Shown here: one piece after another, positions 23,601-35,677 of the stretch | Layout of the letters: every line of letters begins with the position of its first letter | Numbering within the stretch: the stretch's first letter is position 1 | Assembly: GCA_000310025.1 (NCBI GenBank) | Contig: FN649727.1 | Location: 7,131,727 to 7,195,726 of the forward strand | Source: Ectocarpus siliculosus | Taxonomy: Eukaryota; Sar; Phaeophyceae; Ectocarpales; Ectocarpaceae | Direction: 5' to 3' | Length of the DNA: 64,000 nt | Program-made: the position numbers and the translations under genes | The notes under the pieces: model-generated | What the model saw: only the letters and a program-made list of their open reading frames with translations | Database searches by the model: none | What the model was told of the DNA's origin: nothing

Positions 23601-26600
23601 CTCGGTTTGTCTTCACAACCTGGTACATACCACCACACACCGAAATTCGCCGTAGTGTTGCTTGCCGGAACCAACTCCCGATGATTGTGCGCGACGGTTT
23701 CGATTAAATCGTGTCATCAAGCGAAGTTTACGGGGTTTCGAGGCAGGTCCGGCCCGACCCTCCTTTCGCTTCATTTACTTCTACACAGAGTAGATATGTT
23801 TGTTTTGTTACATATGGGTTTGTGGCTTACCTGGTAGGTTGTCGTGTGCCCCCCCTCCGCCGCCCGGAGAAGAGCCGTGAAACCTCTGTCGTTGGCTACG
23901 TTCACGTCAGCCTGTTTGTTTGAGTCAGTGAAAGCCAACCAGATGGCACACAGGTGAAGAGGACGCGAGCATAAGAAACGACAACAGGGCGGGGAGAATA
24001 CCGCGTTAGCCTTGTCGAGTGTTGTCGGCGTGTAGCTTTGCCCTCTCAGGAGGGGCGCGAACGGTTACATGGCGAAGATGCCGGTCTGCACATGTATGGA
24101 ACGACAGTACACGTGTTTCTGTCGTTTTTGCTCAGTCGGTGCGAGCGTGATGTTTGCGTAGCAAGAGCAAAGGCGGTATGCCTGGGGGAGGCGGACAGTG
24201 ACGTACAACAACCTCGTATCGGAGGCATGCCAAGCGTGTTAGAGGTAAAGCACGCGCATAACGATAGAGGCGGGTTACACAGTGCCGGTAAAGGCGGGGC
24301 AAGCGCAACATGCGCACACGGGAAACTTAGGAACCCGGACCGACTGGGCGCGCAACACAGGCAATCACTTCCTGGAAAAAAACAAATCTAGATGCAAGTT
24401 TGACTGGCACCATCTCTTTAGCGCTCGCCGAGTGCGTGCATCGTTAACAACACGCGCTTTGCTGACCACCTCTCCCCGGAAAACAACGGGGGGTGGGAGA
24501 AAACTGGCGTTGACGGAGCTCACCAGCATCCACGGAGTCGCGCCCAACAATAGGGAGTCATGCACTGGTTTACGGCTTGCTTACCCCTGCGTCTAGGAGG
24601 AGAACAGCGACCTCGTCGCGCCCATACTTGGCGGCGAGAGCCACCGCAGACTCTCTCTCGCTGTTCACAACGGCCGCGTCAGCCTTGGCCTGGAGGAGCA
24701 GGGCGACCACATCGCCATGTCCCTTTTGTTTGGCCGGGGGTTGGGGGGCGGAGCGGTCGCGCGCGCGGGGCGGGGGGGGCGGTGATGAGGGTGATACTTA
24801 CCCCCGTCAGGACGCAATGTAAGCCGTTTCCGTGGTATGCATACATGCGCGAGGGTTAAATCGTTTCCCCGCGGTTGTTCCGGGTACAAACCACGACACA
24901 CGGTGTGTTCCGGATACAACCCAATGGATTGCCGTGAAAATCTTCGTGGTATTGGGTTCTCTCGCAACGGAAGGTCCCTGGAATCGAAACGACAACCTTC
25001 GTGCTGTGAAGCCTCTGAAGGAGGGCGTATCCGCCCCGAGCAGCTAGATTTCTTCCCTAACATCCGCCCGTTGTGGGGGAAATCGACCGTGTGCTTCTTG
25101 CCTCGTCGCATCCTCTTGGGTGGGGTGGGGCAAGTCAAGGAGGTGTGTGCCAATCTACGAGAACCCCAAGTTTCCAAGGTTAGGCTCGGTGAGGTAAGGG
25201 TACGTTTGGTTCGCAGTGTGCGGGAAGTCGTACCAAGCGTACCAAAGAGTTTGACAAGGTAAACGCTGGGGATGTGTACCCTCGAAGACGTAGGTACATA
25301 CCGAACCTACCTTGCGAGTTTACTTCTATTTCTCTCGAGAAATCGGAAGAACTCTCTGAGACACTCAATTCTCCAGCATTTTTTTCCACGCTTTTGTGAA
25401 GACCCTCTTCATAAGGGTGCAATCTCCCCTCCTGTGAGAACGTTTTCCTCTTTTTCGCACTTTCCCCGGCAGTTTTATTGCCTCAAATGACACACACACA
25501 GTTGTGCTCACCTCGCGCGAGGCGTGCATGAGCGGAGTGTTCCCGCGGTGGTCCCTCGACTCTATCTCGGCGCCGGCAACCACGAGCATGCCCGCCACGT
25601 GAGCCCTGCCGTAGTCGCTCGCGAGGGCCAGCGGGGTGCAACCTCTGTCGTTACGCGCCTGCAGCAACGGTTTGAGGCGAGTCGGTCGCGCAGAAAGGGC
25701 GCAGCCGACGATGACGACTGAATAATGTGCGGAGGAATACGTGCTGCTTTGTGGAAGACGCTGCTGCTGTGCTTTGCGAACCTGCGCCGCACGCGATGGG
25801 AAGAAGATGTTCTTCAGCAAGAAACGGGGGAATGGATGCCCTTTCCGGGGTAGTGTTTTAGAGAACGTGGTAAAGAGTGCGTGCACCTCGTCATTACATC
25901 GAGGGAGTAGCTGGAAGGCGCAGAAATGAATGGGAGTTTGCTGCCGACACCCCCATGAAAAACGCCTGGTAAAAACCCTTCGCCTGTCGTCCCGTTTTCA
26001 AGTGTGATGGCCAAGGTTCTCCGCTCTCAACCGTTGGTTACCGTATTCTCCGGACACTTCCTCCCGAAGAGAGGGTGGTACTCACTTTCGGCCAATCACC
26101 CATACCCGGCGGGGGGGGCGGGGGCGGTGTATGGTAATTTCTCCGGGGAAGAATGTTCTTGGCGAAGGGAATAGGCAGGAGGTAAAAGGCCAACACGCAC
26201 ACTCACACCCGGATGTTACGTGGCGGTGTTGCGTCTTCGGTTGTTTGCGATGCGGAGGCCGGGTGTAATGTTTGCGGTCGTGCCAGAAGGCCAGCCTTGC
26301 TGCTTGCGCGCTGTTGTCGCCTTCTACGTTAATGGTCGTTCGGTCGCTACGCTGTCAACCTTATGTGTGAAACCTTATGTTTGACAATGATCAACACCGA
26401 GTGATAGTTTTGCCGAAATACCCCGTTGATTTGGTTGGCAAGATGGTCTTCGCATCTTCTGTGTCTATTCTAGTGTGGCGTTCGACTCACACAGTCCTTG
26501 TAGGGAACACGGAACAGAAAAGAAAGGCTAGAGCAGCAGTACATGTAGCCGAGATGGTCGCGGTTGGTACAGCTGATAATTGTGCAAAACCAACAGGACA

Positions 26601-28515
26601 GCAGTGCTGCGACTGCTGTACAGAAGCTTTCGCTGTGAGAACAGCGACAAACAACCACCACACAAACAACAGCGACAGTGTTTCCACTTGTTGTGCCACA
26701 ACTCACTCGCTGCTTGTTCTTTCCGCACGACAACGAACTCGCGGTGCCGTGCAAACGCGGACGGCGTATTTCACCTCGACTAACGCTCTCGATGCGTCCT
26801 GGATGCTCAACTGATTGAGAACGTTCTTTGCGATGAACCAAAGCCGAGGTTGATTAATTACGCAAAAATAAACGTGCGAAAAATTCGAGACAAGGGGGGA
26901 TACGCACTTGTTTTTGCGACGAATTCCCCAAGGAAGGTGTCATGTTTTCTCCCACTCTTGGCCGGGTGATTTTTTGTGGGGAGTGGGGCGGGGCAACCAA
27001 CGGACATTGAGGGGTTCACTCTTGCCTTATACACGCCTTTCGTTTCCAAATACGATGCTCGTCCCGCGTTTGCTTCGTTGGCACTAACTGCATAGACATC
27101 CCACCTCCAAGCTAGCCCCGGCCCTGAGCAGAAGCTGCACCTCGGGTGCTCTTCCCTCGTGCGCGGCTACCATGAGAGGGGAAAGTTTGGTGTTCGTCCT
27201 GGCTTCGATGTTCGCGCCGCTGTGTGGTGGCGGGGTCCGGCGGGCGACGACGGCGAGAAATAAAAGGGATTTTGAATGAGTTCACAACTAAGTACGTGTG
27301 TGACGAGAGAATTGAGGTACTCAAACGTTGTCAAGTCGATAAATCAAAACAACGCTTGACGATACCACGAGGCACATTACGTTTACTCTCGACCCGCCCG
27401 TGTACCAGCCAGGCCCAATCGATTGACTCTCGGAGCTACTATAAGCGGTCTCTCAAACTGGGCATGAACTCCTTTTTTTTGTTCGGTGCCAATAGAACTA
27501 CGCCTCCCGAAGGGGGTGGGTAGTAAGATGCTTCGGGCCTAAACGATACCCGAAACTCTCGGCAGACTACGACACGTGGCTTCCATACGTCTGGTATCTC
27601 GTTGTGGGCCGGCCGAGCACAAACAGTGTACCACACTACAGAGCACGGTTTGACATATCACCCACCGCACGAAGAGAGTTGCGAGCTGAACAACGCGTGT
27701 GAGACCATTTATTGTCACTTGTCGCATGCCCTCTCTGCGACGTATAGAACCAAGCGTGGAATCCAGCTCAGGATGACGTGCGGCAGCGGGGGGGGGGATT
27801 CAATGTGGTCTGTAGAAAGCGCACCTGTCCAGAAGGAACCCCACTATGTCGGCATGTCCTTGCTGCGCGGCAATAGTCAAGGAGGTGTAGCTCTGCTTGT
27901 TCCTGGCTTCCACGTTGGCTCCCGCAGCCACGAGGCACTTGGAGAGGCCGAGCTTGCCGTTGAAGACAGCGATCAGGAGCGGCGTGAACAGCTGGTCGGT
28001 TGTGCTCTCAAGGTTCGCTCCGGCCTTGAGGAGAACGCGGGCCGCCTGCCGTTAGTTGTTCCGTTCGTTTCGCGAAGGGAAATCGGAGAGTGGTCATTGT
28101 TGCTCGCTCTTCCCCGACGAGCTTGGGGATAGGTTGTGTGGTCCTACCGTCATACGATGCCATAGACCGCTCTTCGTAGTGGCATCCCGGCTTAACCCTT
28201 AACGCTCTACCTTGTGAAAGACCGGTTGCCTATACTCACTTTCATGTGTCCGCACTCCTCGAAATGTTCGAGATCCTCGACGTGTTCGTTGGGAACCGAC
28301 CGCAACACCGGGCAGACCATGTTATTGTGACAACCGCAGCTACAGCAGAGGAGGAGAGGGTTATATTGACCCTCCACTTCGCTCTCAAGTTTCGCTCCTG
28401 CGGACACGAGGACCTCGACCACTCGGTTCTGGCCGGCATGACACGCAGTGTGAAGCAGGGTCCACATGGTGTCCTTGTTCCTGGCATCCACGTGCCCTCC
28501 ATTCCGTAAGAATTT
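15598..28515 (-). CDS. large ankyrin-repeat protein, 15 exons resolved (5' end not found)
   Basis: Fifteen minus-strand exons join in phase with GT-AG (one GC-AG) junctions into 803 codons: 28515-28240, 28045-27825, 27219-27105, 25658-25512, 24722-24585, 23911-23831, 23190-23039, 22257-22097, 21448-21258, 20336-20151, 19201-19016, 17020-16961, 16497-16327, 16142-16004 and 15785-15598 (TGA). The product is about 22-24 ankyrin repeats (for example [20 protein letters not shown] and [20 protein letters not shown]), many spanning exon junctions without a gap, which strongly supports the model. It ends in a non-ankyrin tail containing [16 protein letters not shown] and an acidic C-terminus. No membrane segment or signal peptide is seen in this part. 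Ankyrin stacks bind proteins, so an intracellular scaffold role is inferred. The first resolved exon begins in phase 0 after a CAACACAG acceptor, so at least one upstream exon with the start codon is missing. Confidence 0.9.
17317..18442 (+). CDS. ERK7/8 (MAPK15)-like MAP kinase, 5'-truncated, nested in an ankyrin-gene intron
   Basis: Three exons join in phase: 17317-17532, 17763-18047 and 18272-18442 (TGA), giving 223 codons from the first in-frame ATG. They encode CDFGLCRN (the DFG motif), the activation loop with [33 protein letters not shown], then [28 protein letters not shown] and [14 protein letters not shown]. The last exon adds the post-kinase segment with [16 protein letters not shown], which is characteristic of ERK7/8. 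TDY replaces the animal TEY. The N-lobe (glycine loop, VAIK lysine, helix-C Glu) and the HRDxKPxN catalytic loop are absent, and I found no exon for them within the enclosing ankyrin intron (17021-19015) or upstream to 10 kb. The product cannot be an active kinase as annotated; it is probably a partial duplicate or pseudogene whose retained frame is intact. Confidence 0.85.
19252..19302 (-). repeat. LINE 3'-tail fragment, minus orientation
   Basis: Read on the minus strand, this gives CTAACCGCTAAGG, then CATGAGTACGCCCC and more Cs, the same tail module seen at 2513-2642 and 47270-47409. It lies in the ankyrin-gene intron, next to the acceptor of the exon ending at 19201. Only about 50 bases remain. 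Confidence 0.6.
20626..20656 (+). repeat. (CTG)10 microsatellite
   Basis: About ten uninterrupted CTG units lie in the ankyrin-gene intron between the exons at 20151-20336 and 21258-21448. It is a plain trinucleotide tract with no sign of being translated. Confidence 0.9.
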
Positions 28516-31190
28516 CTGTGTTGTTTTTAGGTGGCATACATAGGGTCGGGAAGTGAGGAAATAATTTTGGGTCCCACTGTTCCCATGAGGGACTTATTAT
28601 GTTGATCTGTTTCGACCTTACTTAATGTTTGTGCCGATGACCTCCGGGAACGCTCGTTCATGTCATACACACAATGCACACACAACACTTTCTAGGCGTG
28701 GGCCAAATGATGATGTTTGGAGTGTCGGCGCTTGTCTTTATTATTGTACCGAGCTCGCGGGCCTTTGTCGAGAGCGCCATGCACAGAAGAAGGATGAAGT
28801 GATTCAAGTTCCTGATCATGGTACCAATCTAACGAGTGAGAGACATGGGCGAGGCAAGGAAAGCCTCGCACGTCGTGTCGTCCATCATCATTCCCTAACA
28901 CCCAAGTACTCCCTGGAGATCTCGTAGATCAGTACTTGCTCCACCAAGTAAATTCATTGAAAATACTAAGAGAAAGTAATCTACTCCGTCCGGAGAGTGT
29001 ATGTAGACGAAAACAATGATAGTTGTTCTTCACTTCTTACGTCGTAGTTACATTTTTCTTCTGTCTTTTATCCGGAGAGTATCGCTTAGCCTCACCAATG
29101 ACGCCTTCTCACGGAGCCCCAGATCATAGCCGTAAGAGCATTGTGTGTTTTCAACCGCACTGAGACTGACAAATTTTCCATGCTCAGCCGGTTAGCGCGG
29201 TTGGTGCGAATAGTAAAGACAGAAACACCCTGGATCTACGATTGATGGGACGATTTCGGATATTATTCACCTTGATCGATGCTGATTTCCCCGCAGCAGC
29301 ATCTGGCCACAGCTTGGGCGGTTTATTGCCCGAGCTCCCGGAAGTAAGCTCATGTTCACGCCGGCCTAGCAGCGAGCGACGCCTAGACCAGAATCTCGTC
29401 ATGGAAAGCTGCTCCCGGTTCTTAGCGTACAATACAAGCTGGGCTGTGCGTTTGTTTGTTTGTCGTGCAGGAGAAGGATTCGTCGGTGGTACTGTGAATT
29501 TACTACAGTTTCAACGTGTGTGCGTCGCACAAGCTGGCAGCAGTAATAGAGTCACAACGTCGGGTAGACACGGAGATCACGATGATACCACGGCGTCTTC
29601 CATCCCCTTCACTTCCAGGAAGGTCTGGTTGGGATTTCACGGGGCCTCTCTGTGTGCTCCGCTACAAAAAGAAAGGTACTCCGGAGTACATACAAGCGGC
29701 ATATGCATACTTGTACACGAGTACGACAAGCGGCATATGCATGTAGCTGAACTTTTTTTTTATTATTATTAATGTTTTTTTTTTTTCTCTTAATATGACA
29801 CAACGAATCCATCTCTTTCCTGTTTGCCCGATACGACAATACGACGGTTCGCCGCATGTTGAACCGGCACTTCGCTTCTCTGGCGCCGCGTTGTGGCAGA
29901 AGAGCAAACAAGCACTAGGAAATGGTTGTATTGCGATGAGCGCGTCCATAATGCGTGCCATGAATGATGGATCGCTGTGGTACCTGCGTCCGCAATGTCG
30001 ACAGCCAACACGGCCGGTAATTACGGTCCAATGTCATGGTACAGAGATTGCACTTCTGGCACGACCCGCTGATGGTCAGCTTCGTTCTACACTGAAGAGT
30101 ATATAAGTAGCATACAGCTACGTAGGCGTGGCTCCGACAGAATGGTCCCTTGCAAGAGGGGGCTCCGATAGAAGAGGGTCGAAATCGATTGTCAAGGACT
30201 CGACCCGCAAAAGTTGTTGGGGCCCCGCCATTCCGGTGTAGTAAGCCTCCGATATAAAAGAGGGTCGAGGGCCTTTTCGTCATTCCACCTTGTATTCGGA
30301 ACCACGACTGCAACCTAATCGGTAAAATTAGACCATCCGACTAGTCAGAGATTGTCTAATTTTATCTAATGCAACCCACCAAATTTTTCAGCTGGCGTGG
30401 AAAGCGTTTTCAATCTGGTTTGTGTTCTCGTCCTCGTCTTGACATTGAACAATCCGTTCGGCGGTTCCTGCTCAGCCAGCGGTCTATCTTATGTCCGTTC
30501 CGGTCCAACACACTGATGCATGCGCCTTCCGAGGTCTGACGGTATCACCCAACAAGGGGACTGGATAGTCAAGTGGTTCCAGTAGACCGCAAAGGGTTCA
30601 CCAGTGCTCAACACAAACCAACGGTGCGCAAGGCTCTTGGCGGCATCAGATTTGAGAGTACTTTCTCTCGCCGACCTCTGCGTACGACAACAGAACTTTG
30701 CAACAACGATGCAGTATTTTCCATCCGGCACAACACACCGAATCGAGATCCTATTCAAAAGCATGCCATATGCCCGCAGATCACGACTGAATCGGGAAAA
30801 AAAAATTACTAACCCTAACCCTACAACAACGAACAACAACCAAAATTCTAACCACCTCCGGATCGAACAAGACCGTAGTAAAAAATAACAAGTGACAAGA
30901 GCGGAACAACACAAAAAAGTCTGCAATACGTGTACAAGCACGAATAAACGCAGCCCGAAACTACTCGAGCGTTGCTGTGAAGCCCCCCCCCCCAACCCCG
31001 ACGACCGGTCGACGGAGGAAGGCTCCGAGTCTGGTGTTCGGCGCATTTTTATGCGCCCGCGGCCATCGGGAGTAGTTCATGCACCGCACGACGGTTACGG
31101 TTGTCAATATCAAAATCCATGATCGTTGCAATAGTTTCGCCCGCCCGCCCCTCCATGCAGAGGAGCAACAGCGCGTGGCGGTCTGCCCGT
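28516..31190. other. no resolved gene; likely 5' region of the ankyrin gene
   Basis: The missing first exon(s) and promoter of the ankyrin gene should lie here, but no minus-strand segment satisfies both phase 0 and a donor convincingly. It contains the repeat shared with 8249-8290 (29780-29816), three related CTCCGA motifs (30130-30270), a hairpin (30323-30364), and a short CTAACCCTAACCCTA at 30809-30824. From about 30757 it resembles 52559-52594, marking the start of the duplicated block. Confidence 0.5.
30323..30364. repeat. 11-bp perfect inverted repeat
   Basis: TAAAATTAGAC (30323-30333) and GTCTAATTTTA (30354-30364) are perfect inverted arms with a 20-base spacer holding ACTAGT. It is AT-rich unlike its surroundings. 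It may be a small fold-back or a remnant of a MITE; no target-site duplication is obvious. Confidence 0.7.
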
Positions 31191-34100
31191 TTAGCACGAG
31201 TTGTTAGGGTCAGGTAGCCCCACTTCCTGTCTGTACTCATCGTCGCCGCCCATGTTGCCCCTGGTGGAACACACGTAACACGAGAGATACAGCACAAAAC
31301 AGAAGCAAGTGAAGAAACAGTCAAATAAACATTTTCGCACGCGCAAGCACAAGTAGTTTGGACAACAGGCAACGCCGACTGCCAACAAAAAACGCTTGGG
31401 TCCATTTGCATCTTCTCGCAGTGACTGCTCCGGTATAGTCAATCCTTCAACGCACGTCAATCGACTAGCATGAACGAGAGTGACATGCTCCTGTACAATT
31501 CAATCCGTCCACTGCACTGCAATGCATGCCAGCTAGTTCGACGACAACACAACCGTGTACCGCGACAACAACGCGCGCGAGACAAGATTATATATTCCTC
31601 CGACATGGGTCAGGCAACCCAACACTGAGCTCGCAACTCACGCTGGGTCGTACTGGCACACGAGGAACGTGTAGGGGGTTCCGCCGTTGCTGCACCCCGC
31701 CAAGACGCATCCGACGTTCTTCGTAGACTTCCACAGGATCTGAGTCGCGTGGCCGATGTAATCGGTAACATCGTCGAACTGGACTTCCTCGACGTCTGTG
31801 GCATAGGTTCGGCAAAAGCAGGGGTCAACATGATTAGATGTTAAGACACGATATATTGGCGCTGAGCGTGAGGTACGGAGAAACATGGCAAGGCACTATT
31901 GGAATCCCCATATGGGCACAAAAGGGGGGAGCACTTGTGGTCGACAACGGTTCAGGCGGCACGCCCACTTCATAGTCGCTTGCTGCTCACCCGTCAAGTG
32001 TCTACAGAGTCGTGCTAACGAGGCCGAAGTACTTGTGAACTCGATGTGCGGGACTGCCTCCCAGCGAGCGCACAACGACGCTCGAGAAATAATAGAAACT
32101 TACATAGGTGTTCCATGGCATAATCGTGGTTGTAGCACGTGTCCGTGCCCCAGCACACGAACAGGTTCTCGCCGTAGCCGTAGCGCTGTTCCCGAGTGCT
32201 GTGGAACAGGCTCGAGGTGCATTGGTCCGTGAGCCTCACCGCGTGTTCGGCGGCGGAAGACGTCACCGGGTCGCTCCATCCGAGAGGGTCCGCACTGTGA
32301 ACGCACCTGGACTCAGGCGACGCGGGGAAAAGGGTGTGGAAGTACAAGAGCAAGAGCAAGAGCAAGAGTTTTGTAAATATATAAAAACAGATCGAATTGC
32401 GTTGGTTGTCGATGGATCCTAGCGAAGTCGAGGTGCTGTTTTTTTTTAAGCGCGATTTGTGCAGTGACATCTTTCCCGCAGTACAAACAAGCCTACCACA
32501 ATGGGCAAGCCCTGCTACTGGGAATGACGGGGCAGGTGAAGCCAATCTACTGTACACATATATCATTCATACGTCTCACCTTGCTTCGTTGTGCAAGTCG
32601 AGGAGCCCCGCCATGTCGTCGGGCGAGGGGGAGGGCGAGGGCGAGGGCGGGTTGTCCGCGGAACCTCCAAGCTTGTACAGGTCGAAGGCGTGGTTTCCTC
32701 CGCACGTCTCTCCCTGCACGCGTCGTGCGTTCGATTGTTGTTGGAGTCAGATAGCTTTCCTAACCTTGTATGAAGCATCAGCTGGAAGGCTATATTTTAA
32801 GTGAGTTGCCATTGCCGTGGTGACCTTTTTTGAGGCTTTCCTCTCGTCGCCAAGACCTTTGACGCTTGATTCCTCTCCGCTACGGGACGGCGTAGCCTCT
32901 TATCTCAGGGCTCCGTCTCTTGTCAAACCGTCAAGCCTCATATGTTGCCACAGGTGGTTCGGGTTCCAACATATACCTCGAGGAGGCACTGGTCTAAACA
33001 CTACGCACGCCACCACCAGAAGTCTCGCTGCACGTTTGTTGATGTAATTTACCTCAACACCCGTGCAGCTCATGTCGCACTCTGCGCCCGATCCATGTCG
33101 GTCATACTCGAGGTCCTTATTGTTGGAGCAGAAGCACTCCTGCGCCCACTGGGTCGCCATGTACTCGGCACCCATCTCCATGCAATGTTCGTAGCATTTC
33201 TGAACAATAACACGAGGAGCGTGGCGGCAGCGGTAGGCCGTACACGCAGAGATAAGCGTCAGGCCATGGAAGACGTTCGTTCCTTGATGGGAGCAAAAGA
33301 ATACATACACCATCGTGAAACACGGGGCGAGAAAAGAACAGCAACACACCCTACCCTTTCTAGTGTGGCAACAAGTCCCACGATCAACGCTCATAAACCA
33401 CTCGTGTTTCTTACGAAGTAGGAGGTACCAAGATATACATTTTAGAAAAACATCTATCCCGTTCGAGATATAACCGAAGGTCGAAAGGGAGTATTTTCAG
33501 TGAGTGGAGGGGACCCGGCTGGAAACTGGGCACATTTTTCAGTCTTGTGTTTCAGCGTGTCGCATCCAGCGATCGATCCGCGTTTGTTTACCTCAGTAGA
33601 CATGTCAGTACGCGAGGTGAGCATGTCGTCCAGGATGCGGTCCTCCTGGCTGTCCGTGAAACACCCGATGTATTCGTATTTAGAGGTATCAGAGTCGTAA
33701 AGGTGACGCTGTTGGTAGAGAGACGATTTAAGGGTAACAGAAAGGGACGAGAGGGGGGGGGCGTCAGGGGAAAGGCGAGAGACAAAACAGGGTGACTTTT
33801 ACAAGGAAAAAATATCACCGACTTTCATCATGTAGGAAAAATATTATGTAGGAATGTTTAGATGTTTGGGCACAGCTTCAAACGGCAGTCGTTCGTTGGC
33901 TGGACAGCAGTGCCACACCTCATGATGATCGAACGCGTACAGCAGTGTGTGCTGCTGTGCCACTGCTGTGCCATCATAGTCTGTACGACAAGGAGAACAG
34001 ACTTTTCGTCCTATCCAACAGACTTTTGTTCCCTGCGGAACATTCCCGTTGTCTCAGAGGGCCAGTGTGCTTCCCCGGCAAACAGAAGGGTGTATTGTGT

Positions 34101-34814
34101 GACTTACATTTTCACTATGGTCATGATCGCGGCACTTCGTGCGACAAGTAGCACAGACCCCGTACATGTGTTCGTGGCGAAAATCTGAGGGGGTGTTATC
34201 TACAGTAGTCATCGAATCCGGGCGACAATTCGGCCCTGTTCAAGACCCAAAAGATGACCACGGGATGTGGTGATGATCGTTGGGTGTAATCTTGGGTCGT
34301 ACCGACACCGACGGCGCATACCTTGATAGAGCATCACCACACAACAGAACGACTACGGTGTACATGATGTGTATTGTGAGAGTACGCCCTGCACGCGGAA
34401 GTCCTACTGCTGATATGCATAGTCTAGACTACAGCGTGGGAAAAAAATATATGTATGGGGTATTGTAGTCTATATTTGTAGGGAACATACATACAGCAGT
34501 GGTTGTTCCGTTCTATTATTCTAGACACTACAAGTAGAACAGGGGGATGACGAGGCATATATACTGTGTAGAAGGAAGTACAACGGATCTGGATCTATCT
34601 ATCTGCTGTCCCTACATACATATAATACGCAGCAGCAGCAGTCAAAATGTCCTCGTTCATATGTCGCACTCACGCTCGCATGACTCCTAGTTGGCGGGGA
34701 TGCGCTGGTTGCGTGCTGAACGACCATCTCGTTTTGTCTCAGGTTCGCCGCCCCGACCATCACGCTCCCTGGGGCCAGCGCAAGTAGCGCGACGCCTGAC
34801 TTGCCCATGATCAT
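31191..34814 (-). CDS. secreted WSC-domain / CAP (SCP, PR-1-like) protein, copy 1
   Basis: Seven exons join in phase: 34814-34674, 33708-33592, 33199-33053, 32713-32580, 32306-32104, 31795-31642 and 31260-31191 (TAA), giving 321 aa. It starts with a signal peptide (MIMGKSGVALLALAPG, cleavage probably after VGA). A WSC domain follows at about residues 55-150: YIGCFTDSQEDRIL, CYEHCMEMGAEYMATQW, ECFCSNN, CDMSCTG and ETCGGNHAFDLY. A short Ser/Pro linker leads into a CAP domain (about 165-321) with LLDLHNEAR, YGYGENLF, the signature GHATQILWKSTKNVGC and YTFLVCQYDP. WSC domains bind carbohydrate and CAP proteins are extracellular, so a cell-wall or matrix role is inferred. Every exon boundary and phase of the CAP part matches copy 2 at 53228-57293. 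Confidence 0.92.
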
Positions 34815-34977
34815 CTTCTTCAGCTGTCAGAAGAGTATTTGTGGCATGTACGCGTAGCATTTGTCAGATCACCGTCGTCCTCGTCACTATGCATAGCTTT
34901 GTGCATGCGTGCAGGGATTTATTTACTGAACTGCTGTAACAAGCAATCCGACACACAGGGTTGCACACACAAGAGCC

Positions 34978-35170
34978 TGACCGCAAGTATTTTTTGCATT
35001 TCCAACTGCTGTGTGCTTGAAACTCCGAGCCCCTCAGCAAGCGTAGAGGTCTGCCCACCCGTCGAGGTGGTGAACTTCGATGATAGTGAAACATGTGTGT
35101 GAGCTCCTCTGCACTCTCTTGATTCATTGTTGTTCGCGTGTCTTTGGTGTACAGCAGTCGAAAGAGAGAG
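34978..35170 (+). repeat. left arm of a long inverted repeat around the assembly gap
   Basis: From TGACCGCAAGTATTTTTTGC to GTCGAAAGAGAGAG this 193-base segment is repeated in reverse complement at 35481-35677, with only a few differences. It begins about 160 bases upstream of the start codon of the WSC-CAP gene. Between the arms lie a LINE fragment and 100 Ns. Either a fold-back-type element or an assembly artefact joining two copies is possible. Confidence 0.88.
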
Positions 35171-35179
35171 TGACCATAG

Positions 35180-35319
35180 TGTGGAAGCCGCTGTCCAGGA
35201 TGGTGCCTGCTGTTCGCGGGAGAATCGGAAAGGAACCCATACGGGCGACTCCCGAAAAGATTGATGCTTGGTCGAGCTGGTGGGTGGGGAGGGGGAAACC
35301 AGAGTTAAATGGCGTATGT
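35180..35319 (+). mobile_element. LINE fragment truncated by the gap
   Basis: This matches, in reverse complement, 37990-38140 inside the 3' coding part of the large LINE: GTGTGGAAGCCGCTGTCC, then TTCGCGGGAGAATCGG, GACTCCCGAAAAGATTGATGC and AAATGGCGTATGT. The conceptual product contains AVRGRIGKE and ATPEKIDAW as in the LINE. It is in plus orientation and runs into the Ns. Confidence 0.85.
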
Positions 35320-35419
35320 NNNNNNNNNNNNNNNNNNNNNNNNNNNNNNNNNNNNNNNNNNNNNNNNNNNNNNNNNNNNNNNNNNNNNNNNNNNNNNNNN
35401 NNNNNNNNNNNNNNNNNNN
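35320..35419. other. assembly gap (100 Ns)
   Basis: Exactly 100 unknown bases. The round number suggests a placeholder gap of unknown true size. It interrupts a LINE fragment between inverted-repeat arms, a typical place for an assembler to fail. Confidence 0.99.
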
Positions 35420-35480
35420 ACGTTGGGACAAAGTCGTTGCGGAAGCTCATTTTTTAGTTCTCTTCTTTTCAGGCCCTCTC

Positions 35481-35677
35481 CTCTCTCTTTCGACTGCTGC
35501 TGTAGCACCAAAGACACGCGAACAACAATTAATCAAGAGAGTGCAGAGGAGCTCACACACATGTTTCACTATCATCGAAGTTCACCACCTCGACGGGTGG
35601 GCAGACCTCTACGCTTGCTGAGGGGCTCGGAGTTTCAAGCTCACAGCAGTTGGAAATGCAAAAAATACTTGCGGTCA
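35481..35677 (-). repeat. right arm of the long inverted repeat
   Basis: Reverse complement of 34978-35170, with about 97 percent identity by eye and small indels near the inner end (GTGCTACAGCAGCAG against GTGTACAGCAG). High identity means the duplication is recent or artefactual. Confidence 0.88.

Noticed and set aside
29242-29772. 176-codon plus-strand frame upstream of the ankyrin gene
   Set aside because: No domain, no splice context and a low-complexity end; it looks like a chance frame.
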